Assembly (NCBI GenBank): GCA_965219305.1
Contig: OZ244725.1
Coordinates: 3,844,001-3,908,000 of the forward strand
Length of the DNA: 64,000 nt
Source of the DNA: DATHTS01 sp965219305
Lineage (GTDB): Bacteria; Acidobacteriota; Blastocatellia; Pyrinomonadales; Pyrinomonadaceae
Reading direction: 5' to 3'
Shown here piece by piece: positions 1 through 7,352 of this stretch (position 1 is its first letter; each line of letters begins with the position of its first letter). The translations under genes and the position numbers were made by a program. The notes under the pieces are model-generated. The model did no database searches. It worked only from the letters and a program-made list of their open reading frames with translations, and had not been told where the DNA came from.

Positions 1-176
1 GGTTCTCGTTTAACCTTTTCCGATCTTTCAACCATAAAAATCGCGGTTCCGCCGCTTGAACTGCCGCCGGATTTTTCTTTTTTTATTTCCGGTTTTGGAT
101 TCTGTGCGCTGACAGAAGCGTTAAGAAAACACGACAAAAAGATAAGACAGCAAAGATTTAGAGATAAATTTTTCAT
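1..176 (-). CDS. N-terminus of a secreted protein (partial)
   Basis: On the minus strand a reading frame starts with ATG at 176 and runs off the left edge of the window after 58 codons. It begins MKNLSLNLCCLIFLSCFL and ends a clear signal peptide at NASVSAQ, followed by a charged, Ser/Gly-rich stretch (KPEIKKEKSGGSSSGG). The cleavage site after SAQ resembles that of several other secreted proteins in this window. The mature domain is outside the window, so no function can be assigned. Two Cys lie inside the hydrophobic segment, but a lipobox is less likely than a plain signal peptidase I site. Confidence 0.6.
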   Translation of the reverse strand, partial: MKNLSLNLCCLIFLSCFLNASVSAQNPKPEIKKEKSGGSSSGGTAIFMVERSEKVKRE

Positions 177-260
177 TCTGTTTCGCCTTTAAATATTTCG
201 GTAAAGTTTCATTTTTAATTATAACCTAAAAAATCGAATTTATTTCAAAAAGTTTTTTGA

Positions 261-1058
261 CTAAAAATAATCTGCCGGTTGAAAGTTGGACAAACGGTTA
301 AAAATTTTCTCATCGAACCTTAAAACTTGAGCAATTCCAATTCCCGCCGAAGTCAGAAAAATTTGTTCCGCATCTTTGAGAGTTTCCAAATTTTCTTCAA
401 CTTCAAAAACTTTATTTTTCTTCATAAAATGTTCGCGCGTCGTTCCCGCCAAACATCCGGTTTTCAGGCTCGGTGTGAAGATTTTTTTGCCCTTTTGCCA
501 GAAAATATTCGCCATACACGCGGAAACTATTTCGCTGCGTTCGTTTATTCTGATTGCTTCGTCGAAATTTCTCGATTTCGCTTCTTCTAAAGCTAAAATA
601 TTCTCCAGATAATTACACGATTTTACGCCCGCGAGCGGCGAAGTCGAATTTATCAAATACGGCGAAACAGTGAGAGCAAAATTTTCTTTAACTTCGCGTA
701 AATCGGCGGCTTGAATTAAAAGTGAAGTTTTGTTTTTAACGTCGAAATTCCAGATTTTGCCCGGTGATTCGTCGAAAAATGTAATTCGTGCGCGGGCGTT
801 TTTTATTTCGTTTCGGTTGATAATTTCGGATAGTGATTTTTTTACTGAATCTTCCGAAAAATGTGACAGATCAATTCCGAGTTTTGCGGCGTTGTCGTTT
901 AATCTTTTCCAATGTTTTTCCCAAACGAAAGGCTTTGAGTCATAAATCGCCAGCGTCGTAAAAATTCCTTTCCCATAAAGCGCGGCGTTTGAGACGGCAT
1001 TTAAATTGACTTTAACGGCGGGAAGAATTTCGCGGTTGAATAAAACGAAACTGTGCAT
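261..1058 (-). CDS. Class IV aminotransferase, PabC-like (aminodeoxychorismate lyase candidate)
   Basis: This 265-residue protein has the fold-type IV PLP enzyme pattern. The PLP lysine is in LAGVKSCNYLENIL (K146), and AGTTRE (about 204-209) is the usual C-terminal phosphate-side motif. The stretch SACMANIFWQKG closely follows the ECCAANLFWRKG segment I remember from E. coli PabC. That favours 4-amino-4-deoxychorismate lyase (p-aminobenzoate for folate) over a branched-chain aminotransferase, although the Glu of that motif is Ser here. I chose the ATG at 1058 because longer frames read through the upstream gene. It follows the 99-residue gene after 8 bp, so the two are probably one operon. 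A folate-related cyclo-ligase is transcribed divergently. The class is firm; the exact reaction is not. Confidence 0.85.
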   Translation of the reverse strand: MHSFVLFNREILPAVKVNLNAVSNAALYGKGIFTTLAIYDSKPFVWEKHWKRLNDNAAKLGIDLSHFSEDSVKKSLSEIINRNEIKNARARITFFDESPGKIWNFDVKNKTSLLIQAADLREVKENFALTVSPYLINSTSPLAGVKSCNYLENILALEEAKSRNFDEAIRINERSEIVSACMANIFWQKGKKIFTPSLKTGCLAGTTREHFMKKNKVFEVEENLETLKDAEQIFLTSAGIGIAQVLRFDEKIFNRLSNFQPADYF

Positions 1059-1066
1059 TTCGGCTT

Positions 1067-1366
1067 TTAGAAATCGGAGAAATTCAGATTGGTTTGACTG
1101 TAGAATCGTTCCGTCAGCGACGGGAGCAGATCGGAACTTTCGTCGAGCGTGATTTTTTCGATGCGCCACATCGGAACGAAAATGTCGTTTAGCGGCAAAA
1201 ACGGTTCGTCGTTGGCGATTTCCCGCGTCCATTCTTCAAAATATTCCAGATCAATTCCGCGCACGAAAACGCCCGCTGAATTTATTTCGTGAAGTATGCC
1301 GAATATTTTTTCGCGCGGGTTTTGCAAAATTACCGTTACCGCATCGCCGCTTTCGATTTTGTTCAT
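1067..1366 (-). CDS. Conserved hypothetical protein, 99 aa
   Basis: The protein begins MNKIESGDAVTVILQNPREK and has a compact beta-rich pattern (VTVILQNP, GVFVRGIDLEYFEEW, FVPMWRIEKI), reminiscent of a small SH3/Sm-like barrel. It has no signal peptide or membrane segment. I remember similar short proteins from acidobacterial genomes but know no function. It is first of a two-gene minus-strand operon with the PabC-like gene and shares a 59-bp divergent promoter region with the cyclo-ligase gene. The start at 1366 gives a full-length product clear of the divergent gene. Confidence 0.75.
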   Translation of the reverse strand: MNKIESGDAVTVILQNPREKIFGILHEINSAGVFVRGIDLEYFEEWTREIANDEPFLPLNDIFVPMWRIEKITLDESSDLLPSLTERFYSQTNLNFSDF

Positions 1367-1425
1367 CGTTTTGCCTCAATTTGCGAATTAGATGATAATC
1401 CAAAATAATTTGTAAAACAAAATCA

Positions 1426-2001
1426 ATGCAGAAAAAACATCTTCGCAAAATTTATCTCGAAAAAATGAAATCGCAAACGCCGCAAGCGCGGGAAGAAAAA
1501 AGTCTGCAAATCGCGGAAAGGTTTTTCGATTTTTTTGATCTGAAAAATGTAAATTATCTGCATCTTTTTCTCGCCATCGAAAAATTCGGCGAAGTGCGAA
1601 CGGAATTTATTTTTCGTAAGATTTGGCGCGATTTTCCGCATATCAAAACGCTCGTGCCGCGTGTGGATTTTGCGGATAATTCGATGCAGAGCGTCGAGTT
1701 TGACGAAGCGACGAAACTTTCGCCCAACAAATGGGAAATTCACGAGCCGTCCGGTGATAAAATCGTTGAAAATGTTCTTGTAGATGCGGTTTTAATTCCG
1801 CTTTTGTGCTTTGATTTAAAAGGTTTTCGTGTCGGTTACGGCAAAGGGTTTTACGATAAATTTCTAATTAAATGCCGCGCGGAAACTTTGAAAATCGGTT
1901 TGAGTTTTTTCGCGCCAGTCGCAAAAATCGAAGATGCGGACAAGTTTGACGTGCCGCTTGATTTTTGCGTTACGCCGGACGAAATTTACGATCTACGCTG
2001 A
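1426..2001 (+). CDS. 5-formyltetrahydrofolate cyclo-ligase
   Basis: This 191-residue protein converts 5-formyl-THF to 5,10-methenyl-THF with ATP, salvaging folate in the cytoplasm. The family signature is clear: basic N-terminus with KKHLRKIY, PRVDF near residue 79, the AVLIPLLCFD strand and the ATP-loop motif GYGKGFYD at 137-144. Length is normal for the family (about 180-200 residues). The ATG at 1426 gives the expected N-terminus. Its 3' end overlaps the convergent mscL gene by 9 bp. Divergence from the PabC-like gene puts two folate genes around one promoter region. Confidence 0.93.
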   Translation: MQKKHLRKIYLEKMKSQTPQAREEKSLQIAERFFDFFDLKNVNYLHLFLAIEKFGEVRTEFIFRKIWRDFPHIKTLVPRVDFADNSMQSVEFDEATKLSPNKWEIHEPSGDKIVENVLVDAVLIPLLCFDLKGFRVGYGKGFYDKFLIKCRAETLKIGLSFFAPVAKIEDADKFDVPLDFCVTPDEIYDLR

Positions 2002-2439
2002 TTGTTTTTCTTTTAGAATGTCGCGGATTTCCGTTAAAAGTTTCTCTTCGGCGGACGATTCTTTCGGTTTTTCTTTTTCCTCTTTTTCAAATGCGTTAAA
2101 TAAATTTATCGCCCAACGCGCGAGCAAAAATATTACGAATGCGACGATTAAAAATTGAATCAAGTCGGTGATAAATTGCCCGTAAAGAATAAGCGGCGCA
2201 CCGCTTTTGAGCGCGGCTTCGATTTGTTTCGGGTCTTGCAAATCGTTATATTGACCGCTTAGATCGTAATAAAGTTTTGAAAAATCAATTTTGCTGGTCA
2301 AAAAATATCCGATCGGCGGCATAATTATGCCTTCGACAAGCGTCGTAACGATTTTGCTGAACGCCGCGCCGATAATTACGCCGATTGCCAGATCGAGAAC
2401 ATTTCCGCGTTGGATAAATTTCCTGAAATCTTTCAACAT
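1993..2439 (-). CDS. mscL: Large-conductance mechanosensitive channel MscL
   Basis: This 148-residue membrane protein has the full MscL pattern: MLKDFRKFIQRGNVLDLAIGV at the N-terminus, with the first pore-lining helix at about 14-40 ending VEGIIMPPIGYF. A second transmembrane helix is at about 85-107 (FITDLIQFLIVAFVIFLL). A charged C-terminal helix, rich in Glu/Lys, ends the protein. It forms the homopentameric safety valve against hypo-osmotic shock in the inner membrane. The periplasmic loop is slightly long (SKIDFSKLYYDLSGQYND and on), which is common outside proteobacteria. It sits 15 bp downstream of the Ppx-like gene on the same strand, so co-transcription is plausible. Confidence 0.96.
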   Translation of the reverse strand: MLKDFRKFIQRGNVLDLAIGVIIGAAFSKIVTTLVEGIIMPPIGYFLTSKIDFSKLYYDLSGQYNDLQDPKQIEAALKSGAPLILYGQFITDLIQFLIVAFVIFLLARWAINLFNAFEKEEKEKPKESSAEEKLLTEIRDILKEKQSA

Positions 2440-2454
2440 ATTTTTCCGTTTTCT

Positions 2455-4026
2455 TTATTTTCCTCCCGCTTTTTCAAATTTTCTTTCGTCGCTTCCGAGC
2501 GACGTTTCCAATTTGCAGTCGAAAGCGATTTCAAACATTTCTTTTTTTCCCACGACCGCTTCGACATCCGTGCGATTCGTATTTTTTCCGTAAAGTTCAA
2601 GCCAGAGTTTTTTGCTGTTTGCGCCGGAAACTTTCAGATTTTCGACGTGATTATTGTAACCGTAATCGAGACCTTCGGCGATTCGCAGAATCGAAGCGAG
2701 CCGGAAAACGACGCTTCGGTCTTTTTCGTTCAGCATCATATAATCGGTGTGTTTTTCCTTCGGCATCGCGCGGCGGTGATAACGCGCGATGTTGGCGATG
2801 GCGAGTTTTTCAAGTTCGGAAAATCCCGTCATTTCCGAGTGTTTTATCAGATAAAGCGAATGTTTGTGATGAGATTCGTGCGAAATGTGATAACCGACAT
2901 CGTGCAGAAGCGCGGCGGCGGAAAGATATGTCCGCCAACGGCGTTTCAGATCGAAGATCGGTGCAATATCGTCGAAAATTCTCTCGGCGAGAAATGCGAC
3001 TTGAAGCGAATGTTTTTCCTCGTAGCCGTAACGTCTGCCGATAGCGAAAACGTCGCGCAGACGCAAATCTTCGACATCCGGCACGGGCGGCAGAGATTCG
3101 GCTTCGATCTCGCGCAGATAATCAATAATCACGCCCTCGCGCAAAGCGTAACCGCACGTTTGCAGTGTTTCTATATTCAAAGTTCGCATCACGCCTTCTA
3201 AAATCTGTCCGCCGGCGACGATGACTTCGGCGCGGCGTTCGTTGATTGTCGGAATTAGCGAACGTTCCACAACTGTTGTTTTCGCCAGTTTTTTGTTTAG
3301 GGAAATGAGTTTTTTTAAATCAATTTTCAAATCAACCGGAGTTTCATCCATTTGAGCATTTAAAATTCTGCCGAGAGCCTGAATCGTGCCGGAAGTTCCG
3401 GTTGAAAATTTCCATTTCGCGTCTCCGATCTTGTGCGCCGGACGATCGAGCGCGGAAGCGATTTCAGCGCGAAGATTTTTAAATTCTTTTTTCTTCGGCG
3501 GGTCATTAAGTAAAAATCTTTCCGTTAAACCGACTGCACCGAGTTTCATCGAAAAAAGTTTTTCCGGCATATTATTCCGCATCAGAGAAAGTTCGGTCGA
3601 ACCGCCGCCGATGTCTATATTTAAAAGCGAAGAATCTTCCGCGCCGAAATACTGCGCGACCGCTACGCCGATCAGACGCGCTTCTTCCATCGAAGACAAA
3701 ACTTCGATTTCCACACCGGTTCGCCGTTTGATCTCGGCGACAAATTCCACCGCATTTTCAGCTTCGCGGACGGACGCGGTGGCGACGGCGAGAATCGTAT
3801 CAACTCCTCGCGTGTCGGCAATCGAACGAAATTTCGCAATCGCATCTGCTGAAAGATTCAAGGCTTCTTCGGACAAAAAACGGTTTCGCAAAGTTTCGTG
3901 TCCGAGACGCACGCGCTCGCGTTCTTGCGAAATGACCGTAAAAGAATCGCTTGCTGCAGCTTCGACGATAACGAGTTTCAAGGAATTTGAGCCGATGTCA
4001 ATCGCGGCAATTGTCTGAGTTTTCAT
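2455..4026 (-). CDS. ppx: Ppx/GppA exopolyphosphatase family protein with C-terminal HD domain
   Basis: This 523-residue protein combines an ASKHA-fold Ppx/GppA phosphatase with a C-terminal HD domain. Visible motifs are AAIDIGSNSLKLVIVE (phosphate 1 loop, about 7-22), DIGGGSTELSLM (phosphate 2) and GTSGTIQALGRIL. The HD part carries LLHDVGYHISHESHHKHS. Family members cleave the end phosphate of polyphosphate or pppGpp; sequence alone does not separate the two. I chose the ATG at 4026 because upstream frame is antisense to the CBS gene and lacks family similarity. The adjacent phosphate-control cluster fits a role in polyphosphate or stringent metabolism. The intergenic space to the divergent CBS gene is only about 39 bp. 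Confidence 0.9.
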   Translation of the reverse strand: MKTQTIAAIDIGSNSLKLVIVEAAASDSFTVISQERERVRLGHETLRNRFLSEEALNLSADAIAKFRSIADTRGVDTILAVATASVREAENAVEFVAEIKRRTGVEIEVLSSMEEARLIGVAVAQYFGAEDSSLLNIDIGGGSTELSLMRNNMPEKLFSMKLGAVGLTERFLLNDPPKKKEFKNLRAEIASALDRPAHKIGDAKWKFSTGTSGTIQALGRILNAQMDETPVDLKIDLKKLISLNKKLAKTTVVERSLIPTINERRAEVIVAGGQILEGVMRTLNIETLQTCGYALREGVIIDYLREIEAESLPPVPDVEDLRLRDVFAIGRRYGYEEKHSLQVAFLAERIFDDIAPIFDLKRRWRTYLSAAALLHDVGYHISHESHHKHSLYLIKHSEMTGFSELEKLAIANIARYHRRAMPKEKHTDYMMLNEKDRSVVFRLASILRIAEGLDYGYNNHVENLKVSGANSKKLWLELYGKNTNRTDVEAVVGKKEMFEIAFDCKLETSLGSDERKFEKAGGK

Positions 4027-4065
4027 CTGTTTTATATTAGAACTTTCGGCGGCAAATGGTAAAAT

Positions 4066-4530
4066 GTGGTTGTGAAAGTTAAAAAAATTATGACCGCCGA
4101 ACCCGGAACTTGTTTGAGCGAAGATAATCTGGCGAGAGCAATCGAAATTATGCAGCAGAGAGATTGCGGTTTTGTGCCGGTCGCCGATGAAAACGGAAAA
4201 GTTATCGGGACGATTACCGACCGCGATGTCGCATTTTTCGCCGCTTCGGAAAATAAACAATTATCAAAAATAAAAGCGGGCGATCTGATCGGCAAACGAA
4301 TTATCGTTTGCAATGCGGACGACAAAGCGGAAGATTCTTTGAAAAAGATGCGGAGATATAAAATCAAACGTCTGCCGGTCGTTGATGAAAATGCGAAATT
4401 AGTCGGCGTTCTATCAATTTCGGACGTTTTGCGAAAAGGCAAAAAGTTAAAAAAAGAAACGCTTAAAGTTTTAAAACATATTTCAAAGCCGCAACCGATC
4501 GTTTTGAAAGCGATTTCCGAGGAAAGTTAA
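4066..4530 (+). CDS. Tandem CBS-domain protein
   Basis: The 154-residue protein is two CBS domains (about 3-60 and 75-135) and little else. The first contains the recognisable VKKIMTAEPGT start and ENGKVIGTITDRDVAFF; the second has RRYKIKRLPVVDENAKLVGVLSISDVLRK. Such stand-alone pairs bind adenosine nucleotides and often tune a partner protein; no partner is visible. The start is a GTG at 4066, with another GTG at 4072 as alternative. The SixA-like phosphatase gene follows after only 6 bp, so they are probably one operon. Confidence 0.88.
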   Translation: MVVKVKKIMTAEPGTCLSEDNLARAIEIMQQRDCGFVPVADENGKVIGTITDRDVAFFAASENKQLSKIKAGDLIGKRIIVCNADDKAEDSLKKMRRYKIKRLPVVDENAKLVGVLSISDVLRKGKKLKKETLKVLKHISKPQPIVLKAISEES

Positions 4531-4536
4531 AATTTT

Positions 4537-5022
4537 ATGAAAACACTTTATGTTTTGCGCCACGCCAAATCTAGTTGGGACGATTGTTCTTTGTCGGATT
4601 TTGAACGACCGCTCAACGAACGCGGGATCAAAACCGCGCCTTTGATGGGCAAAGAGATGAAAAAAAACGATTTCGTGCCGGAAATTATCGTCTGTTCGAC
4701 AGCGAAACGTGCCGAACAGACGGCAAATCTCGTTAAAGAAACGGCGGAATTTAGCGCGGAAATAATGTTTGAAGAAGCGATCTACGAAGCGAGTGTGACG
4801 ACGCTTTTGCACATTGTTTCCAGAATTGAAGACGAATTTTATTCGGCATTGATCGTCGGGCATAATCCGGGTTTTGAAAATCTCGTGCGAAATTTAACCG
4901 GAAAAATCGAAGCGATGCCAACGGCAGGTTTGGCGGTGATTGATCTGAAGATCGAAAATTGGAACGAAATCAACGCCGAAAGCGGAAAACTGCGCGAGTT
5001 TATTCGCCCGAAAAATATTTAA
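4537..5022 (+). CDS. sixA: SixA-like histidine phosphatase
   Basis: This 161-residue protein is a short histidine phosphatase of the SixA branch. The catalytic RHA motif is LRHAKSSW (R8, H9), Arg58 lies in STAKRAEQT, and the second His is H109 in LIVGHNPG. SixA proteins remove phosphate from histidine phosphotransfer domains or phosphoramidates; the substrate here is unknown. The 3' end, encoding the last residues FIRPKNI and the stop, reappears as a 24-bp near-identical copy about 540 bp downstream (5543-5566). That marks an insertion or duplication next to the gene. Confidence 0.88.
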   Translation: MKTLYVLRHAKSSWDDCSLSDFERPLNERGIKTAPLMGKEMKKNDFVPEIIVCSTAKRAEQTANLVKETAEFSAEIMFEEAIYEASVTTLLHIVSRIEDEFYSALIVGHNPGFENLVRNLTGKIEAMPTAGLAVIDLKIENWNEINAESGKLREFIRPKNI

Positions 5023-5056
5023 TAACAGAATAAATTTAGAGATTGATTATTAAATT

Positions 5057-5509
5057 ATGCTGTACAAAAATTTATTTTTATTGGTTATGTTGTTTTCGAT
5101 GAAGCAAAACTATTGCAGCGGTGGCTTTGGTGAAAATCGCGGACCGCTTTACGGTGTTCATCAAATATCAGTTGGTGGATACAATCTTTATTTCAAAAGT
5201 GAAATTAGAGGAAGAAATTATGAGGGATTTTCAATTTCAAGTGATGGAAATCTGTGTAACGGTCCTTCTGCGAAAACGGATTTTTTTGTCAATGGTGAAA
5301 CGATTGGAAAGGTTTTTTATAAAGTAAAAGGTGATGAGTTACAAATTTATTCGCAAAATATATTCACTCCTCCTCAAACAGGTAACTTGCCGATTAAAAT
5401 CGTTCAAAAAGAAATTCCACGCACTGAATACAGTGAAGAAAATGCTGTAAAACTCGGTTACACAGAGCTAGTATTACCAAACAGTTCATTGAAATATTGT
5501 GAAAAGTAA
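5057..5509 (+). CDS. Hypothetical secreted protein, 150 aa, AT-rich
   Basis: I do not recognise this protein. It begins with a hydrophobic leader (MLYKNLFLLVMLFSM) that could be a signal peptide, followed by a beta-rich, Gly/Tyr/Asn-rich body with four Cys outside the leader. Base and codon use are clearly more AT-rich than its neighbours, with few CpG. The gene sits between two near-identical 24-bp direct repeats (4999-5022 and 5543-5566), the first being the end of the SixA-like gene. This looks like a recently acquired segment. A real product is likely, but its function is unknown. Confidence 0.6.
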   Translation: MLYKNLFLLVMLFSMKQNYCSGGFGENRGPLYGVHQISVGGYNLYFKSEIRGRNYEGFSISSDGNLCNGPSAKTDFFVNGETIGKVFYKVKGDELQIYSQNIFTPPQTGNLPIKIVQKEIPRTEYSEENAVKLGYTELVLPNSSLKYCEK

Positions 5510-5542
5510 TCTATCGGTTGGTGAATGTTAAAATTGCACAAA

Positions 5543-5566
5543 TTTATTCGCCCGAAAGATATTTAA
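5543..5566 (+). repeat. Second copy of a 24-bp direct repeat flanking the 5057-5509 gene
   Basis: The segment repeats 4999-5022 (the 3' end of the SixA-like gene, core TTTATTCGCCCGAAA then ATATTTAA) with one mismatch in 24 bp. The two copies bracket the AT-rich hypothetical gene. Confidence 0.8.
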
Positions 5567-5654
5567 ACAAGGATAGACAAGATGAACAGGGATAAAACGA
5601 CTTAGTTAAAAATCTTTAGTTTTATCCTGTAAATCCTGTCTATCCCTGTTAAAT
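5563..5654. repeat. Family A imperfect inverted repeat
   Basis: The left arm reads GGATAGACAAGATGAACAGG then GATAAAAC. The right arm reads TTTTATCCTGTAAATCC then TGTCTATCCCTGTT. Together they can fold into a long imperfect hairpin. Related copies lie at 8450-8537 and 54257-54338, with a half copy near 15309-15333. Confidence 0.75.
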
Positions 5655-5684
5655 TACTTCCCATTCTTACAACTCCCAAGTTAT

Positions 5685-5712
5685 TTAACATTCTCTTAAC
5701 ATTCCGTTCACA
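5685..5712 (+). promoter_or_regulatory. Pho-box-like triple direct repeat upstream of phoU
   Basis: Three hexamers lie at exact 11-bp spacing: TTAACA (5685-5690), TTAACA (5696-5701) and TTCACA (5707-5712), each separated by 5 bp. This matches the TT(A/T/C)ACA-N5 repeat known for PhoP-type regulators of OmpR family. It is 63 bp before the phoU start, so the cluster is probably autoregulated by its own response regulator. Confidence 0.65.
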
Positions 5713-5774
5713 TCTCAGTAAACGCTGCCGTTTATCTTGTATTTTGCGTAACTTTTATTTTCCGAAAGTTTAAT

Positions 5775-6467
5775 TTGGTACAAGATGTTGAGACAACTGA
5801 AATAGAGCAATTGTTGGTGCGCGAGCTTGATATTTTGCGCGACCAATTATTGCTGATGGGCGGCGAAGTCGAGACGGCTGTGCGGCGGAGCGTCCAATCT
5901 CTTCTGCGGCGAAACAGCGATGTTGCCGCGCAGGTTATCGAAAACGATTTTGTCATTGATTCGCTGGAAAGCGAGATTGACCGTTCGAGCATCGAGGTTT
6001 TAACTTATTGTCATCCGGTTGATGCCGAACTCAGAATGGTAATTTCGATTGCGAAAATCACGCCGATTTTGGAACGAATCGGCGATCACGCGGTCAGCAT
6101 TTCGCGCGTCGCGCTGCGATTGAACGACGAACCGGAACTCGATTCGTTCGAGGAACTTCATCAATTGGCGGAAAATACGGTGAACAATTTGCAGGAATCG
6201 CTCGATATTTTTACGACCGGAAATGCCGATTACGCGAAAAGACTAATTGCCAAAGACGATATAATTGACGAAATTTACGAGCGTCTGATGGAGAAATGGC
6301 TGTTTAAAATGTCGCGTGATGCGGCGATTTCGGCGCGTCTGACGCGGCTTTTGTTCGTCGCCAAACATCTCGAACGAATCGGCGATTACGTCAAAGACAT
6401 CTGCGAACTGACGATCTATATGAAAGAAGCGATTTTTATCAGAGACGGCAGACAGATGTTAAAATAA
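5775..6467 (+). CDS. phoU: Phosphate-signalling regulator PhoU
   Basis: The 230-residue helical protein has the duplicated three-helix PhoU layout. The two metal-binding signatures are LERIGDHAVSISRVAL (first half) and LERIGDYVKDICELTIYM (second half). PhoU links the Pst phosphate transporter to PhoR and represses the Pho response when phosphate is plentiful. The start is most likely the TTG at 5775, giving VQDVETTEIEQLLVRELDIL; no ATG lies in a suitable place. A Pho-box-like repeat lies directly upstream and the phoB- and phoR-type genes follow on the same strand. No pst genes are in the window. Confidence 0.93.
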   Translation: MVQDVETTEIEQLLVRELDILRDQLLLMGGEVETAVRRSVQSLLRRNSDVAAQVIENDFVIDSLESEIDRSSIEVLTYCHPVDAELRMVISIAKITPILERIGDHAVSISRVALRLNDEPELDSFEELHQLAENTVNNLQESLDIFTTGNADYAKRLIAKDDIIDEIYERLMEKWLFKMSRDAAISARLTRLLFVAKHLERIGDYVKDICELTIYMKEAIFIRDGRQMLK

Positions 6468-6494
6468 ATGAGTTCAGCGGGAAAAAGATAAATT

Positions 6495-7181
6495 ATGATG
6501 CAACAAATTTTGATTGTCGAAGACGATGCGGACATTGCGGAAAGTCTGCGCTACAATTTCGAGCGCGAAGGATTTCGTCCCGTAATTGCCGAATCCGGCG
6601 AAAAAGGCTTGCGCCTTGCGTTGGATGAAAAAACTACGCCGACGCTGATTTTGCTTGATCTGATGCTGCCGGGAATGAGCGGAATGGAACTTTGCCGGCG
6701 TTTACGGCGCGAAACTTTGACGGAAAAAACACCGATCATAATGTTGACCGCCAAAACGAACGAAACCGAAAAAATTGCCGGACTCGACATCGGAGCGGAC
6801 GATTACATTGTTAAACCTTTTTCCGTAAAAGAAGTCGTCGCACGAGTTCGCGCAGTTTTGCGCCGCGTCGAAACAGAGGAAGTTGAAACTTTTGAAGACG
6901 GCGATCTGGCGATAGATTTTCCAGATATGCGCGTTTCGTGTGCAGATAGTGAAGTAAAATTAACGCGCAAAGAATTCGCTCTGCTGACGCATCTCGTTCA
7001 AAATTCCGGCAGAGTCGCCACGCGCCAGCAATTGCTTGATAATGTGTGGGGCTACAGCTATTTCGGCGACACGCGAACTTTAGACGTTCACATTCGCCGC
7101 CTGCGCCAAAAACTCGGCGATTGCGGAACTTGCATCGAAACCGTCGTCGGCATCGGCTATCGTTTTACGAAAGTGAAATAA
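6495..7181 (+). CDS. phoB: OmpR/PhoB-family response regulator
   Basis: The 228-residue protein has an N-terminal receiver domain and a C-terminal winged helix. The receiver has acidic residues VEDDAD at 8-13, the phosphoacceptor D55 in LILLDLMLPG and the conserved Lys in DYIVKPFS. The winged helix (about 130-226) contains LTRKEFALLTHLV, TRTLDVHIRRLRQKLG and IETVVGIGYRF. Its place between phoU and a PhoR-type kinase makes it the likely Pho regulator, and its expected TTAACA-type target lies before phoU. It starts 27 bp after phoU. Confidence 0.92.
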   Translation: MMQQILIVEDDADIAESLRYNFEREGFRPVIAESGEKGLRLALDEKTTPTLILLDLMLPGMSGMELCRRLRRETLTEKTPIIMLTAKTNETEKIAGLDIGADDYIVKPFSVKEVVARVRAVLRRVETEEVETFEDGDLAIDFPDMRVSCADSEVKLTRKEFALLTHLVQNSGRVATRQQLLDNVWGYSYFGDTRTLDVHIRRLRQKLGDCGTCIETVVGIGYRFTKVK

Positions 7182-7205
7182 AGGTTAGCAGAATTAAGAT
7201 TTTTT

Positions 7206-7330
7206 GCCCGCGAAAAGACGCGAAATAACGCCAAAAAAAAGAAAAGTTAAAAGCAAAAAATTGAAAGTTACGAGAAATTAAAAGTAATAAAATTTGAAAT
7301 TTGTCTTGTTTTTCGCGCACTTTCGCGGAC
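7206..7330. repeat. Family B inverted repeat between phoB and phoR
   Basis: The left arm GCCCGCGAAAAGACGCGAAA pairs imperfectly with the right arm TTTTTCGCGCACTTTCGCGG. The loop is AT-rich. It is one of seven related palindromes in the window, and here it splits two genes of one regulatory cluster. Confidence 0.75.
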
Positions 7331-7352
7331 AAAAAACTCTTCCGAAATTAAA

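Noticed and set aside
2410..3201. 263-codon open frame on the plus strand inside the Ppx-like gene
   Set aside because: It is antisense to a gene with full family motifs and has no recognisable protein character (many His/Phe/Arg).
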